Shown: positions 17,605 to 27,161, counted from the stretch's first letter. The stretch is DNA of 64,000 nucleotides from Leptolyngbya sp. (GCA_003249025.1 QBMH01000005.1:1-64000), one strand, 5' to 3'. A program made the numbers and translations. The notes: generated by a model not told the origin, from the sequence alone.

Positions 17605-19104
17605 ATGACCCTCACTGCCGCTCCAATCCACCTGCCTGTTCTAGATGAGTTGATTGATGGGTTACCCAACATTTCAGGTTGGGAAGATATCCTCGAAACT
17701 GTCACCAGCCAGCAAACACCAGTATTTTTGCCAATCACAAATCTACAGCTTGGGTCAATAAAATCTGCCTTTGCGATCGCCCTGCACATGCACCAGCCCA
17801 CCATTCCCGCCGGATGGAATGGCGCGTTGATCAATAACTTGCAGCAGATGTTTGAGCATCCTAACGAAGGCGACAACCACAACGCGGACGTATTTGCCTG
17901 GTGCTACTCCCGCATGGCTGACTTCATTCCCGAACTGGTGTCGCAAGGCTGCAACCCCCGCGTCATGCTCGATTATTCTGGTAATTTGCTGTGGGGCTTG
18001 CGGCAAATGGGGCGCGGCGATGTGCTGGATAACCTGAAACGGATTACCTGCGATCGCACCTATCAGCCCTACGTGGAATGGCTGGGCACGATGTGGGGAC
18101 ATGCTGTGGTGCCTTCCACGCCAATTCCTGATATCAAGTTACACATCCAAGCTTGGCAGCATCACTTTGCCGCGATTTTTGGCTGGGATGCGATCGCCCG
18201 TGTCAAAGGCTTTTCCCCTCCAGAAATGCACCTGCCCAACCATCCCGATACGCTCTATGAATTCATCAAAGCGCTGAAAGAATGCGGCTATCGCTGGATG
18301 ATTGTCCAAGAACACTCCGTTGAAATCCTCTCAGGCGAATCGTTAGGCGATAAACATTTGCCTCATCGCTTGATTGCGCGGAACTCCACTGGCGAAACCA
18401 CCAGCCTAACGGTGTTGGTCAAAACTCAAGGATCAGACACTAAACTGGTTGCCCAAATGCAGCCCTACTACGAAGCCAAATCTCAGTCTCGCGATCGCAG
18501 TCTCAGCGGTATCTCCATTCCGCCATTGGTCACCCAAATCAGCGATGGCGAAAACGGCGGCGTGATGATGAATGAGTTTCCCTCTGCCTTCAAAAAGGTG
18601 TGGCATGAAATGGGGCAAAACCCCGATGTTGTGGGCATGACGGGCACTGAATATTTGGAACTAATTGAAGCGGCTGGAGTCAATCCTGAAGATTATCCCA
18701 CCTGTCAACCAGCAGGTCAGCACCAAATTTGGCAGCGTGTTTCACCGGAGAGCGTTACTCCTGCCGCAGTAGCAGCCGCGATCGCCGATGCCAAACAAGC
18801 TAACCCCAACTTTCATATGGAAGGCTCCTCTTGGACGAGTCACATGAGTTGGGTACAAGGCTATGAAAACGTCCTCACACCCATGAATCAACTCAGTGCC
18901 CGGTTTCACGAAAAGTTTGATCCACGGTTCACCAAGCAACCCAATCAGCCCGATCAAATCCCTACTACCCGCACTGCTGAATACCGCCAAGCCCTACTCT
19001 ATAATCTTTTGCTGCAAACCAGTTGTTTCCGCTATTGGGGACAAGGCACTTGGACTGATCACGCCCGTTCCCTGTTTGAAAAAGGCATGGAAACCATTGG
19101 ATAA
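17605..19104 (+). CDS. Glycoside hydrolase family 57 protein
   Basis: FAIALHMHQPTIPAGWNGALINNLQQM, FSPPEMHLPNHPDTLYEFIKALKECGYRWMIVQEHSVE; large single-domain ORF. Confidence 0.82.
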   Translation: MTLTAAPIHLPVLDELIDGLPNISGWEDILETVTSQQTPVFLPITNLQLGSIKSAFAIALHMHQPTIPAGWNGALINNLQQMFEHPNEGDNHNADVFAWCYSRMADFIPELVSQGCNPRVMLDYSGNLLWGLRQMGRGDVLDNLKRITCDRTYQPYVEWLGTMWGHAVVPSTPIPDIKLHIQAWQHHFAAIFGWDAIARVKGFSPPEMHLPNHPDTLYEFIKALKECGYRWMIVQEHSVEILSGESLGDKHLPHRLIARNSTGETTSLTVLVKTQGSDTKLVAQMQPYYEAKSQSRDRSLSGISIPPLVTQISDGENGGVMMNEFPSAFKKVWHEMGQNPDVVGMTGTEYLELIEAAGVNPEDYPTCQPAGQHQIWQRVSPESVTPAAVAAAIADAKQANPNFHMEGSSWTSHMSWVQGYENVLTPMNQLSARFHEKFDPRFTKQPNQPDQIPTTRTAEYRQALLYNLLLQTSCFRYWGQGTWTDHARSLFEKGMETIG

Positions 19105-19128
19105 GTCATTAGAAAAGGAGTACTGACT

Positions 19129-19881
19129 ATGAAACTTCTCAAATTGCCCTGGTTGATGGCTTACGCTGGGATCGTTCTGTTGGCTTGCCAAAGCTGGACG
19201 CTTCCAGGATGGGCAGATTCCCCTCCTGCTGTGCAGACGAGTGAACAACTAGCAGGTACGTGGCAGGTGGAGTTGGGTGATCAGACGGGCATGATCGTCA
19301 TTACTCCAACAGGTCAGGTTTATATCCTTAATAAAACGGCTGAAGGAGAGATGAAGGCGGTTGAAATTGGTCGAGTTGTTCAGAAGCTCTCACCAACGGC
19401 GACGCTGCCGTCTAATGCTAAAGTTACCAGCTTGGCTGAGCGATTTATCCAACAGTCCATTCAGGCGAAACAATCAGAAGCAAAGCAATATATCGGTTCC
19501 ATGAATCGGTCAGAGCAGGCTCTTTTTCTGGAAACCGATCGCTTCACAACAAGCTTAAATGCCTTAGGGTTCGGTATCAAGCCTGAAACTGAAAATTACC
19601 GCTATCGTATTTTTCTACTGCAAAACCCGCGTACAAACAGACCTGAATTTAAAAAGGCGGTTTGGTCGATCGCACTGCCAAAGAAGCCAAACTTGAAGAG
19701 CTATGCAGGAGTTGTTTGGGTGACAAATACCACTAAAACGAACGAAAGCACAACTGCCACTATTCTCTGTGAATCCAATCAGCCGACAGCGCAGATCCCT
19801 CCAGCACCAACCTTTCAGTCAGGCGAAAATGGGCTAGAGGCTAACTGTCCCAAGGGTTTTTCTCTTTTACAATTACGATAG
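19129..19881 (+). CDS. Type IV pilin-like G/H family protein (exported)
   Basis: Signal-like N-term, then AKQSEAKQYIGSMNRSEQALFLETDRFTTSLNALGFGIKPETENYRYRIF, characteristic of cyanobacterial pilin-like G/H proteins. Confidence 0.7.
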   Translation: MKLLKLPWLMAYAGIVLLACQSWTLPGWADSPPAVQTSEQLAGTWQVELGDQTGMIVITPTGQVYILNKTAEGEMKAVEIGRVVQKLSPTATLPSNAKVTSLAERFIQQSIQAKQSEAKQYIGSMNRSEQALFLETDRFTTSLNALGFGIKPETENYRYRIFLLQNPRTNRPEFKKAVWSIALPKKPNLKSYAGVVWVTNTTKTNESTTATILCESNQPTAQIPPAPTFQSGENGLEANCPKGFSLLQLR

Positions 19882-19935
19882 GGGTGATAGATCTCAATCT
19901 ACGCCGGAAAAGTAGACAGGAACGATTGCCCCTTT

Positions 19936-20016
19936 TGCTTCCGCTATTGGGGACAAGGCACCTGGACTGATCACGCCCGTTCCCTATTTGAAAAAGGCAT
20001 GACCGCGATTGGCTGA
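19936..20016 (+). pseudogene. Duplicated 3' end of the GH57 gene
   Basis: tgcttccgctattggggacaaggcacctggactgatcacgcccgttccctatttgaaaaaggcatg...tga closely matches 19024-19104; both encode CFRYWGQGTWTDHARSLFEKGM..IG-stop. Confidence 0.92.
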
Positions 20017-20177
20017 AAAGAAATTATATCTCTAGAGATAGATCACAGGATCGGACATTGGATAGAAGATCTAATGTGGCGGAATGCTAGTGGAGCCGCG
20101 TGTATGAGTTCAGAAAACGCTGCATAATAAAACGAGCTTTTCTCCTAAGAACCTTCTACATCAGGCATCCTATCCTA

Positions 20178-20203
20178 CAATTGCATGACTCAATTGCATG
20201 ACT
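20178..20203. repeat. 13-bp perfect tandem duplication over the start codon of the hybrid kinase gene
   Basis: caattgcatgact caattgcatgact. Confidence 0.95.
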
Positions 20204-23200
20204 GAAGCCCTGCCGAAACCAACTGTGATGAATGACGCATTCAATTCGATAGATGAAACTTCCCTAGAAAATCTAGAAGCAATTCCTATAGGGATGCCTG
20301 TGCCAAGCTTCGCTAATGCTTCACCAATCACTCCTCTGCTTCCCGACGAAACTGCCCGATTAAAAGCACTCAAACGCTACAACATTCTGGATACACCGCC
20401 GGAACTAGCGTTCGATCGCATTACCTCCTTGGCAGCCCGTTTATTTGATGTGCCGATCGCCCTCGTTTCGTTAATCGATGCATCAAGAGGTTGGTTCAAG
20501 TCTTGCTACGGCTTCGACCTGCGGGAAGTGCAGCGAGATGCCACCATTTGCAGCTTAGTGCTTCTATCTGATGAAGTTTTAGTCATTCCCGACACGCGAC
20601 AGGACGATCGCCTCACCTGTAATCCATTTGTGCAAAGCGAACCGGGACTACGCTTTTATGCAGGTGCCCCATTGATTACTCAGGATGGTTTCAACTTGGG
20701 CACCCTCTGTTTATTAGATACAAAACCGCGCCAACCTTGGACCAGCGAACAGCAGGCAACTTTAGCTGATCTGGCTGCCGTAGTGATGGATGCCCTAGAG
20801 CTACGCTTAGCGACTCACAAAATTTCTCAAATTGATACAGCATTAGTAGAGGTGACTAAAAGTGTTGCCGTTGTGGTCGGTGATGCATTTTTTGAGATCT
20901 TAGTGCAACGTTTTACAAAAGTGCTGGGAGTCGATTATGCCTACATTGGATTAATTCAAGACAATGACCCAGAGGTAATTCGCACGATCGCCACCTGTGC
21001 GAAAGGCGAAATCATCGATAACTTTGACTATTCGCTGCGGCATACCCCCTGCGGAATGGTGATCCAAGAGCGAAAATTATGTTGCCATCCCCATAGTGTT
21101 CAAACCTTGTTTCCCCATGCGCCCTTACTGGCACCTTTGGGCGTGGAGAGCTATGCAGCAATTCCGATCTTTGACTCGGCTGGCATCCCGCTGGGAGTTT
21201 TAGGCATCATGCATAGCAAGCCGTTGGAAACTGTGCAGCTTGTAGAATCCCTGTTGACGATTTTTGCGCTTCGGGTTGCCACCGAACTAGAGCGTCAGCA
21301 GACCGAAGCCGTTCGACAACAATCACAACGAAATTTAGAACATCAGGTGATCCAGCGAACCGCCGCCCTCTCTAAAACTAATCAATTATTGTCGTTAGAA
21401 GTGATCGATCGCCAGCAAGCCGAAGCGGCCCTGCAACAAGAACAGGAAGTGCTGAAGGTGCTGCTAGATAAGGTGCAGGCAGGGATTGTTGCTTGCAATG
21501 CTGAGGGCATTTTGACCTTGTTTAATCAAGCAGCACGAGACTTTCATGGCTTGCCAAAGCAGTCTTTACCACCGGAAAAATGGGCAGAGCATTATGACCT
21601 CTACCTGCCGGATGGCAAAACTCGGATGGATAAACGGGACATCCCGCTATTTCGGGCATTGCAAGGAGAGATCGTCAACCAGGTTGAGATGGTGATTGCA
21701 CCCAAGCAGGGCATCGCGCGATCGCTGGTGGCGAGTGGAAAAACCCTCACCGATGACCAAGGCAACAAACAGGGCGCAGTCGTGGTGATGCATGACATTA
21801 CCGAGCGCAAGCAGGCAGAAGCAGTGCGCTTACGTCTTGCAGAAGAACGGACAGAGCTAATCCAGCAGCAAGTTCAAGAACAGACCGCCCGCTTAAAGGC
21901 TGAAGCAGAACAGCGGCGATCGGCATTTTTAGTAGAAATTAGCACGGCGCTGTCTGCTTCACTAGACTATGAATCGACCTTGACCAACGTTGCCAATCTG
22001 GTGGTGCCTTATTTTGCAGATTGGTGCGCGATCGACCTGGTGCAAAATCAATCAATTGAGCGAGTTGCAGTCGCTCACTGTGATCCAGAGAAAGTGAAAT
22101 TAGGCTGGGAACTCCATCGAAAATATCCTAAACAGTTGACTGATGCGGAGGGAGTTTCTAAGGTGCTGCGAACGGGACAGGCTGAAATCGTAGCGGAGAT
22201 TCCAGAAGGGGCGATCGCGGCAACTGCCAAAAGTGCCGAGCATCTGCAAATTTTATCTGAACTCGGCTTAAAGTCTTGTATTATCTCGCCGCTAATCGTT
22301 CGGGGACAGATTTTGGGCGCAATTTCCTTTGTGACGGCTGAATCCGATCGCCGATATAGTCAGGCTGACTTAGCGTTGGCAGATGATATTGTTCATCGCG
22401 CTGCCATTTCGATCGATAATGCCCGACTTTATCGAGACGCTCAACAGGCACAACAAGCCGCCGAACGAACCACCGAACGTATTGCTCGGCTTCAATCCGT
22501 TACGGCTGCATTTTCTGAGTCGGTGACTCCTGCCCAAGTGGCTGAGGTGATCGTCGATCAAGGAATTGCGGCTTTGAATGCTAACTTTGCCATGGTTGCG
22601 CTGCTCGATGAAATCACCAGCGAACTAGAAGTCGTGCGGGTCGTTGGTGGTGGTGGTGCCCTAGATGAGAAGTGGCAGCGGTTTTCGCTCCAGGCTCCTG
22701 TGCCCCTCGCAAAAGCGGTGCGAACGGGGCAACCCATTTGGGCAGAACCCTCGGAGGTTCGAGCCGTCCATTATCCACACTTGGCTGACATGTATGCCCA
22801 ACAAAATTTTGGTGCCTGGATTTCTATCCCGCTCATGGTCGAAGGTCGGGCTTTTGGCGGCATCTCCTTAGGGTTTAACAAACCGCAGCAGTTGGATGAA
22901 GAGCAGCAAACCTTTATTCTGTCGCTTGCCCAACAATGTGCCCAAGCGATCGCCCGTGCTCATCTTTATGAATCTGAACAAATCGCCCGGAATGATGCAG
23001 TTCGCGAAGCAGCCCGTAGTGCCAAGGCAAACCGCGTCAAAGATGAGTTTCTGGCGGTGTTGTCTCACGAATTGCGAACGCCCCTGAACCCGATCTTGGG
23101 CTGGGCAGGTCTTCTTCGCACCGGCAAATTAGATACGGCAAAAACAGCCCATGCCTTAGAAACAATTGAGCGCAATGCCAAACTGCAAACTCAATTGATT

Positions 23201-24226
23201 GAAGATTTGTTGGATGTGTCTCGCATTTTGCAAGGCAAGCTTCAGTTAAACATTGCGCCTGTAAATCTGGCATTTACCATTCGATCAGCGCTTGAAACCG
23301 TGCAATTAGCCGCAGACGCAAAGGGAATCGAACTCAGAACCGAGATAGAAGAAGATAGCACCACTATAAAACACGCTTCATCTATTGCGGCTCACCCTTC
23401 ACGACTGATGGTTTTAGGAGATTCAGTGCGGCTCCAGCAAATAATTTGGAACTTGCTCACCAATGCTATCAAGTTTACGGATGCGGGTGGTCAAGTAAAA
23501 ATTCGGCTAAGCGCCAGCGATCGCCATGCTCAGATTCAAGTCATAGATACGGGCAAAGGCATTCATCCAGATTTTTTGCCCCATGTATTTGAATACTTTC
23601 AGCAAGCTGATTCAACCACAACTCGTCAGTTTGGCGGATTAGGATTAGGGCTGGCGATCGTTCGTCACTTAGTGGAGTTGCATGGCGGGACGGTGCAAGC
23701 AGATAGTTTGGGAGAAGGCAAAGGCGCTACCTTTACCGTCCAGCTAACGCTATTAGAAAGTCAGAAATTGGCATCTGAGGATGATGCAAACAATCTTTCT
23801 TTTTCAAGCTCCTCTTTTCCCCCACCCCTGGATGGAATTCGAGTTTTGCTGGTGGATGATGACGCAGATGCACGAGATTTAGTCGCGTTTATCTTAGAAC
23901 AAGCAGGGGCGATCGTCACCGTGGTAGATTCCGCGATCGCCGCTTTAAAGTGCTTCTCCCAAGTAAAACCAGACTTGCTGATTAGTGATATTGGGATGCC
24001 AGGAAAAGATGGCAACGGACTGATTCAAGAGATTCGCACCCTGCCCCCTGCCGAAGGTGGACAAGTTCCCGCGATCGCCCTGACTGCCTATGCCGGAGAA
24101 ATTGATCAGCAGCAAGCCATCGCCGCCGGATTTGAAAGGCACATGACCAAACCTGTCGATGCGGAAGCATTGGTGCAGGCGATCGCGCAGTGGGTCAACC
24201 CGTCTACAGGGCAATCGGGGCAATGA
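20198..24226 (+). CDS. Multi-GAF/PAS hybrid sensor histidine kinase with C-terminal receiver domain
   Basis: Several GAF-like blocks, PAS block, H-box KDEFLAVLSHELRTPLNPILGWAGLL, HATPase GGLGLGLAIVRHLVELHGG, receiver IRVLLVDDDADARDLV...PDLLISDIGMPGKDG...MTKPVD. Confidence 0.93.
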   Translation: MTEALPKPTVMNDAFNSIDETSLENLEAIPIGMPVPSFANASPITPLLPDETARLKALKRYNILDTPPELAFDRITSLAARLFDVPIALVSLIDASRGWFKSCYGFDLREVQRDATICSLVLLSDEVLVIPDTRQDDRLTCNPFVQSEPGLRFYAGAPLITQDGFNLGTLCLLDTKPRQPWTSEQQATLADLAAVVMDALELRLATHKISQIDTALVEVTKSVAVVVGDAFFEILVQRFTKVLGVDYAYIGLIQDNDPEVIRTIATCAKGEIIDNFDYSLRHTPCGMVIQERKLCCHPHSVQTLFPHAPLLAPLGVESYAAIPIFDSAGIPLGVLGIMHSKPLETVQLVESLLTIFALRVATELERQQTEAVRQQSQRNLEHQVIQRTAALSKTNQLLSLEVIDRQQAEAALQQEQEVLKVLLDKVQAGIVACNAEGILTLFNQAARDFHGLPKQSLPPEKWAEHYDLYLPDGKTRMDKRDIPLFRALQGEIVNQVEMVIAPKQGIARSLVASGKTLTDDQGNKQGAVVVMHDITERKQAEAVRLRLAEERTELIQQQVQEQTARLKAEAEQRRSAFLVEISTALSASLDYESTLTNVANLVVPYFADWCAIDLVQNQSIERVAVAHCDPEKVKLGWELHRKYPKQLTDAEGVSKVLRTGQAEIVAEIPEGAIAATAKSAEHLQILSELGLKSCIISPLIVRGQILGAISFVTAESDRRYSQADLALADDIVHRAAISIDNARLYRDAQQAQQAAERTTERIARLQSVTAAFSESVTPAQVAEVIVDQGIAALNANFAMVALLDEITSELEVVRVVGGGGALDEKWQRFSLQAPVPLAKAVRTGQPIWAEPSEVRAVHYPHLADMYAQQNFGAWISIPLMVEGRAFGGISLGFNKPQQLDEEQQTFILSLAQQCAQAIARAHLYESEQIARNDAVREAARSAKANRVKDEFLAVLSHELRTPLNPILGWAGLLRTGKLDTAKTAHALETIERNAKLQTQLIEDLLDVSRILQGKLQLNIAPVNLAFTIRSALETVQLAADAKGIELRTEIEEDSTTIKHASSIAAHPSRLMVLGDSVRLQQIIWNLLTNAIKFTDAGGQVKIRLSASDRHAQIQVIDTGKGIHPDFLPHVFEYFQQADSTTTRQFGGLGLGLAIVRHLVELHGGTVQADSLGEGKGATFTVQLTLLESQKLASEDDANNLSFSSSSFPPPLDGIRVLLVDDDADARDLVAFILEQAGAIVTVVDSAIAALKCFSQVKPDLLISDIGMPGKDGNGLIQEIRTLPPAEGGQVPAIALTAYAGEIDQQQAIAAGFERHMTKPVDAEALVQAIAQWVNPSTGQSGQ

Positions 24227-25217
24227 GACAGGCGATCGGAAATAGCAAATATTCTAAAAAAAACAGCTTCCAAATGAACTGGTAAAAGTGGCTAGTGGAA
24301 ACTTTGTCGCCTAAATCGACCTGAAAACTACGGAGCCACAAAATTCCTAGCAATGCTAAATGGGTTGAAATTAAAAAGGGATTATTCACACCCGGAAGAC
24401 GGGCGAAACCTGCCAGAATCATGCCAACATAGCTGGCAGTAATCACCCAACACGCTATGTAAAAAACCTTTTTTTGCCCTAATTTGAGGGTGAAAGTGCT
24501 GATGTTGTATTGCCGATCGCCTTCCATGTCGGGCACGTCTTTGAAAATGGCGATCGCAAAGGTAAACACCACGACGAAGGCAGTCAGCGCCCAAACGGAG
24601 GGGGGAATGACGAAGGGTATTCGCGTAGCGTCTCCGTAGGAGATATGGCGAGTGGCGAGTTGGGACTGAAAGTGGAGAAACAACCCTAGGTTGACGATGA
24701 TGCCGCGCACGGTGAAGATGCAGAGAGATGCCCAGAAAGGGAAGCGTTTCAGCCGAATGGGGGGGAGGGAATAGGCGGTGCCAATCAGGAGGCTAATGCT
24801 AACCATTGCCAAAAGGTAGGGACTTTGCAATGCAGCGATCGCGATCGCCAAAATCCCCATCACCACAACAATCACAACGCCCTGCTGCCGGGAAAATTCA
24901 CCCGATGCTAACGGTAAGCCCGGTTTATTGATGCGATCGATGTCTACATCTTCAAGCTGGTTTAGTCCAACAATGTAAACGTTGCCACTGAGACAAGCGA
25001 GTAAAGCAGGAAGAAGAAAGGAAAAAGGGGAAAAGAAAGAGGAAGAAGGGAAAAGGGATTGCCCACTTTCGGCGATCGCGATCAGATACAGTGCCAACAC
25101 ACTTAAGCTGGTGCCGATGATGGTGTGTGGACGCGAAAATTTCCAAAACGCTTTGAACCATGAGATCGGCTGCTTGACGAACTTAAGCGGCACGCCAGAT
25201 TTTATCTCTAATTTCAT
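24204..25217 (-). CDS. Homogentisate phytyltransferase (UbiA family prenyltransferase)
   Basis: SGNVYIVGLNQLEDVDIDRINKPGLPLASG, TVRGIIVNLGLFLHF, FKDVPDMEGDRQYNI, FYQFIWKLFFLEYLL resemble Synechocystis Slr1736 as recalled. Confidence 0.88.
   Translation of the reverse strand: MKLEIKSGVPLKFVKQPISWFKAFWKFSRPHTIIGTSLSVLALYLIAIAESGQSLFPSSSFFSPFSFLLPALLACLSGNVYIVGLNQLEDVDIDRINKPGLPLASGEFSRQQGVVIVVVMGILAIAIAALQSPYLLAMVSISLLIGTAYSLPPIRLKRFPFWASLCIFTVRGIIVNLGLFLHFQSQLATRHISYGDATRIPFVIPPSVWALTAFVVVFTFAIAIFKDVPDMEGDRQYNISTFTLKLGQKKVFYIACWVITASYVGMILAGFARLPGVNNPFLISTHLALLGILWLRSFQVDLGDKVSTSHFYQFIWKLFFLEYLLFPIACLIAPIAL
24617..24660. repeat. Interspersed repeat inside the prenyltransferase gene
   Basis: ttcgcgtagcgtctccgtaggagatat (24620-24646) aligns to 4359-4385 in sbcC with 4 mismatches in 27. 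Confidence 0.85.
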
Positions 25218-25295
25218 ACTCTTCCTCACTCCTCAGATCTCGACTTTCACTCGTCCTATAGTCCTAATAGTGCGTTTTGCAAGGCTCAACACACC

Positions 25296-26204
25296 CTACG
25301 CAACTACGCCAACATCTCTCGCCTCTTGCCCCTCGCCTCTTGCCTTCTCGCCGCACAACAGCCCAAACCGAATCAGCCCCCGTTGATAGCCACGCTGCAT
25401 CAAACCGAGGGAGAGCGCCGCTTGAATAGTGCCCCAACCGGAGAGCAGCAGCCCAAAAATAGAGGCAGGCGTGATAGCAGAATCGATCACCACATCCCAA
25501 AAGGGGGCGACGGCGGTAGACCAGTCTGCGGTGCGGATGTTTTGGAAGGAGAGCGATCGCGCCATTGCTTCATACTCTGGCAGCGAAACCACATAAGGCA
25601 AGCAGTAAACCCGGTAAATATCTTCTAAATGCTTTCGTTCATCGGCAGTCAGCGATTGCTGATTGGTTGGGCGGTGACACCAAGTGACGAATAAAAAGGT
25701 GCCTCCTGGCTTCAGTACGCGGTAGCATTCTTGCAAAAACTTTTCTTTGGTGGGCATATGTTCCCCACTTTCCAGCGACCAAATGAAGTCGAACGAGTTA
25801 TCGGCAAAAGGCATGTTCAATGCGTCGGCAACCAAAAATTGAGCCGAGGCAGATGGGGCAACCGAGGTTGGGGCGAGTCCGGCATCTTTTGCCCGTTGGG
25901 TTGCCCGATTTGCCTGCACGGGACTCAGGGTAATGCCAGTGGCAGTTGCCTGAAATTTTTCGGCAAGATAAAGCGTACTCCCACCAATGCCGCAGCCCAC
26001 ATCTAAAATATTTTCTGCTTGCTGAATGTCTGCCCAATGCAGCAATTCTTCAATTAAATCAATTTGGGCTTGGCGACGCTCTTTTTTTTGCGTGCCGTCT
26101 TCCCCATAGTATCCATGGTGCATATGCTCTCCCCAGGTCTGTTCCCACAGCCCGGAGGAGGCATCGTAAAACTGTTGAATGCGTTGATTGAGCGTCAAAG
26201 TCAT
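25296..26204 (-). CDS. Gamma-tocopherol methyltransferase-like SAM-dependent methyltransferase
   Basis: FYDASSGLWEQTWGEHMHHGYYG, LDVGCGIGGSTLYLAEKF, WSLESGEHMPTKEKFLQECYRVLKPGG, WCHRPTNQ..LTADE, YCLPYVVSLPEYE resemble Synechocystis Slr0089 as recalled. Confidence 0.85.
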   Translation of the reverse strand: MTLTLNQRIQQFYDASSGLWEQTWGEHMHHGYYGEDGTQKKERRQAQIDLIEELLHWADIQQAENILDVGCGIGGSTLYLAEKFQATATGITLSPVQANRATQRAKDAGLAPTSVAPSASAQFLVADALNMPFADNSFDFIWSLESGEHMPTKEKFLQECYRVLKPGGTFLFVTWCHRPTNQQSLTADERKHLEDIYRVYCLPYVVSLPEYEAMARSLSFQNIRTADWSTAVAPFWDVVIDSAITPASIFGLLLSGWGTIQAALSLGLMQRGYQRGLIRFGLLCGEKARGEGQEARDVGVVA

Positions 26205-26292
26205 AGAGCTAAAATCATAGAAAAAGGGCGATCGCCAAACGAGGGCGATGTTGGATTTTAAACAACAGCCTACATGCTATCCCCTGCTCACT

Positions 26293-26967
26293 TTACAACT
26301 TCCAGGTGACATTTCCTTTTTCATCGTCAACCCGCACTGTAATCGGTTTAGTAGTGCCTTTTTGATCCGTCACCTGACATTTGAACGTATCACCCGGCTT
26401 TACCACTCGAAGTTTGCCACCGCAGTTGGTTTTCACTTCAATCTGAAACTGAGCTTTAATGCCTTTTTGAATCGTTTGCTCTAGTTTGGGTAAGACCAAT
26501 AAGCCTTTGGTACTCCATTGCAGTTCACTTTTTTGAGTCGGACTGGGGAGTTGAGTTTTGGGAGTGGGTGCGATCGCCATCTTTGGTTTTGCGCCAGCCT
26601 GAGGAGGTAAAACAAACGGGGTTGCTTTGGGGCGAAGCGCCACTAAGAAAGTCTGATTTGCTGCCATTGCCTGACAGTCGAACGGTTTCCCATCCTCCGG
26701 GTTGGCAGTCACCGGGCAGACGATGGATTGAACAGGAATCCCCGATTTTTTGGTCACTTCTGTTTTCAGCCGATATTCCAACGCTTTGGTAGCGGCAGGT
26801 TTTTGGGCGATCGCTGTTGCACTGGGCGTAACCAAGGGACTCGCCGCCACGATGGATGAAGGTGACGCAGTTGGGGCAGTTCCTAAGAGCGATCGTGACT
26901 CAGTGCATCCCACCAGCCCCACTAGCAATCCAGCGATGCTCAGTTGAGCAATCCATAAAAAATTCAT
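26293..26967 (-). CDS. Lipoprotein with two DUF4333-like domains
   Basis: Lipobox LVGLVGC. Two units: KKSGIPVQSIVCP...GKPFDCQA and GKLRVVKPGDTFKCQVTDQKGTTKPITVRVDDEKGNVTWKL. Confidence 0.65.
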   Translation of the reverse strand: MNFLWIAQLSIAGLLVGLVGCTESRSLLGTAPTASPSSIVAASPLVTPSATAIAQKPAATKALEYRLKTEVTKKSGIPVQSIVCPVTANPEDGKPFDCQAMAANQTFLVALRPKATPFVLPPQAGAKPKMAIAPTPKTQLPSPTQKSELQWSTKGLLVLPKLEQTIQKGIKAQFQIEVKTNCGGKLRVVKPGDTFKCQVTDQKGTTKPITVRVDDEKGNVTWKL

Positions 26968-27161
26968 AGGCAACTCAGTCAATCTTGAACCCATTTACTG
27001 AAACAACATTTGTTGACTAAAATCACAAAACCACCCTAGCTTATGCCATGCCCTGTCAACGAGAATTTTTCTGGACAGTGTAACTAGACAGCGTAAAAAA
27101 TGGAAAATGCGAAATTAAAGGTGCAAAGATAAAATACTTTGAATAATTGCGTAATCAGTTC

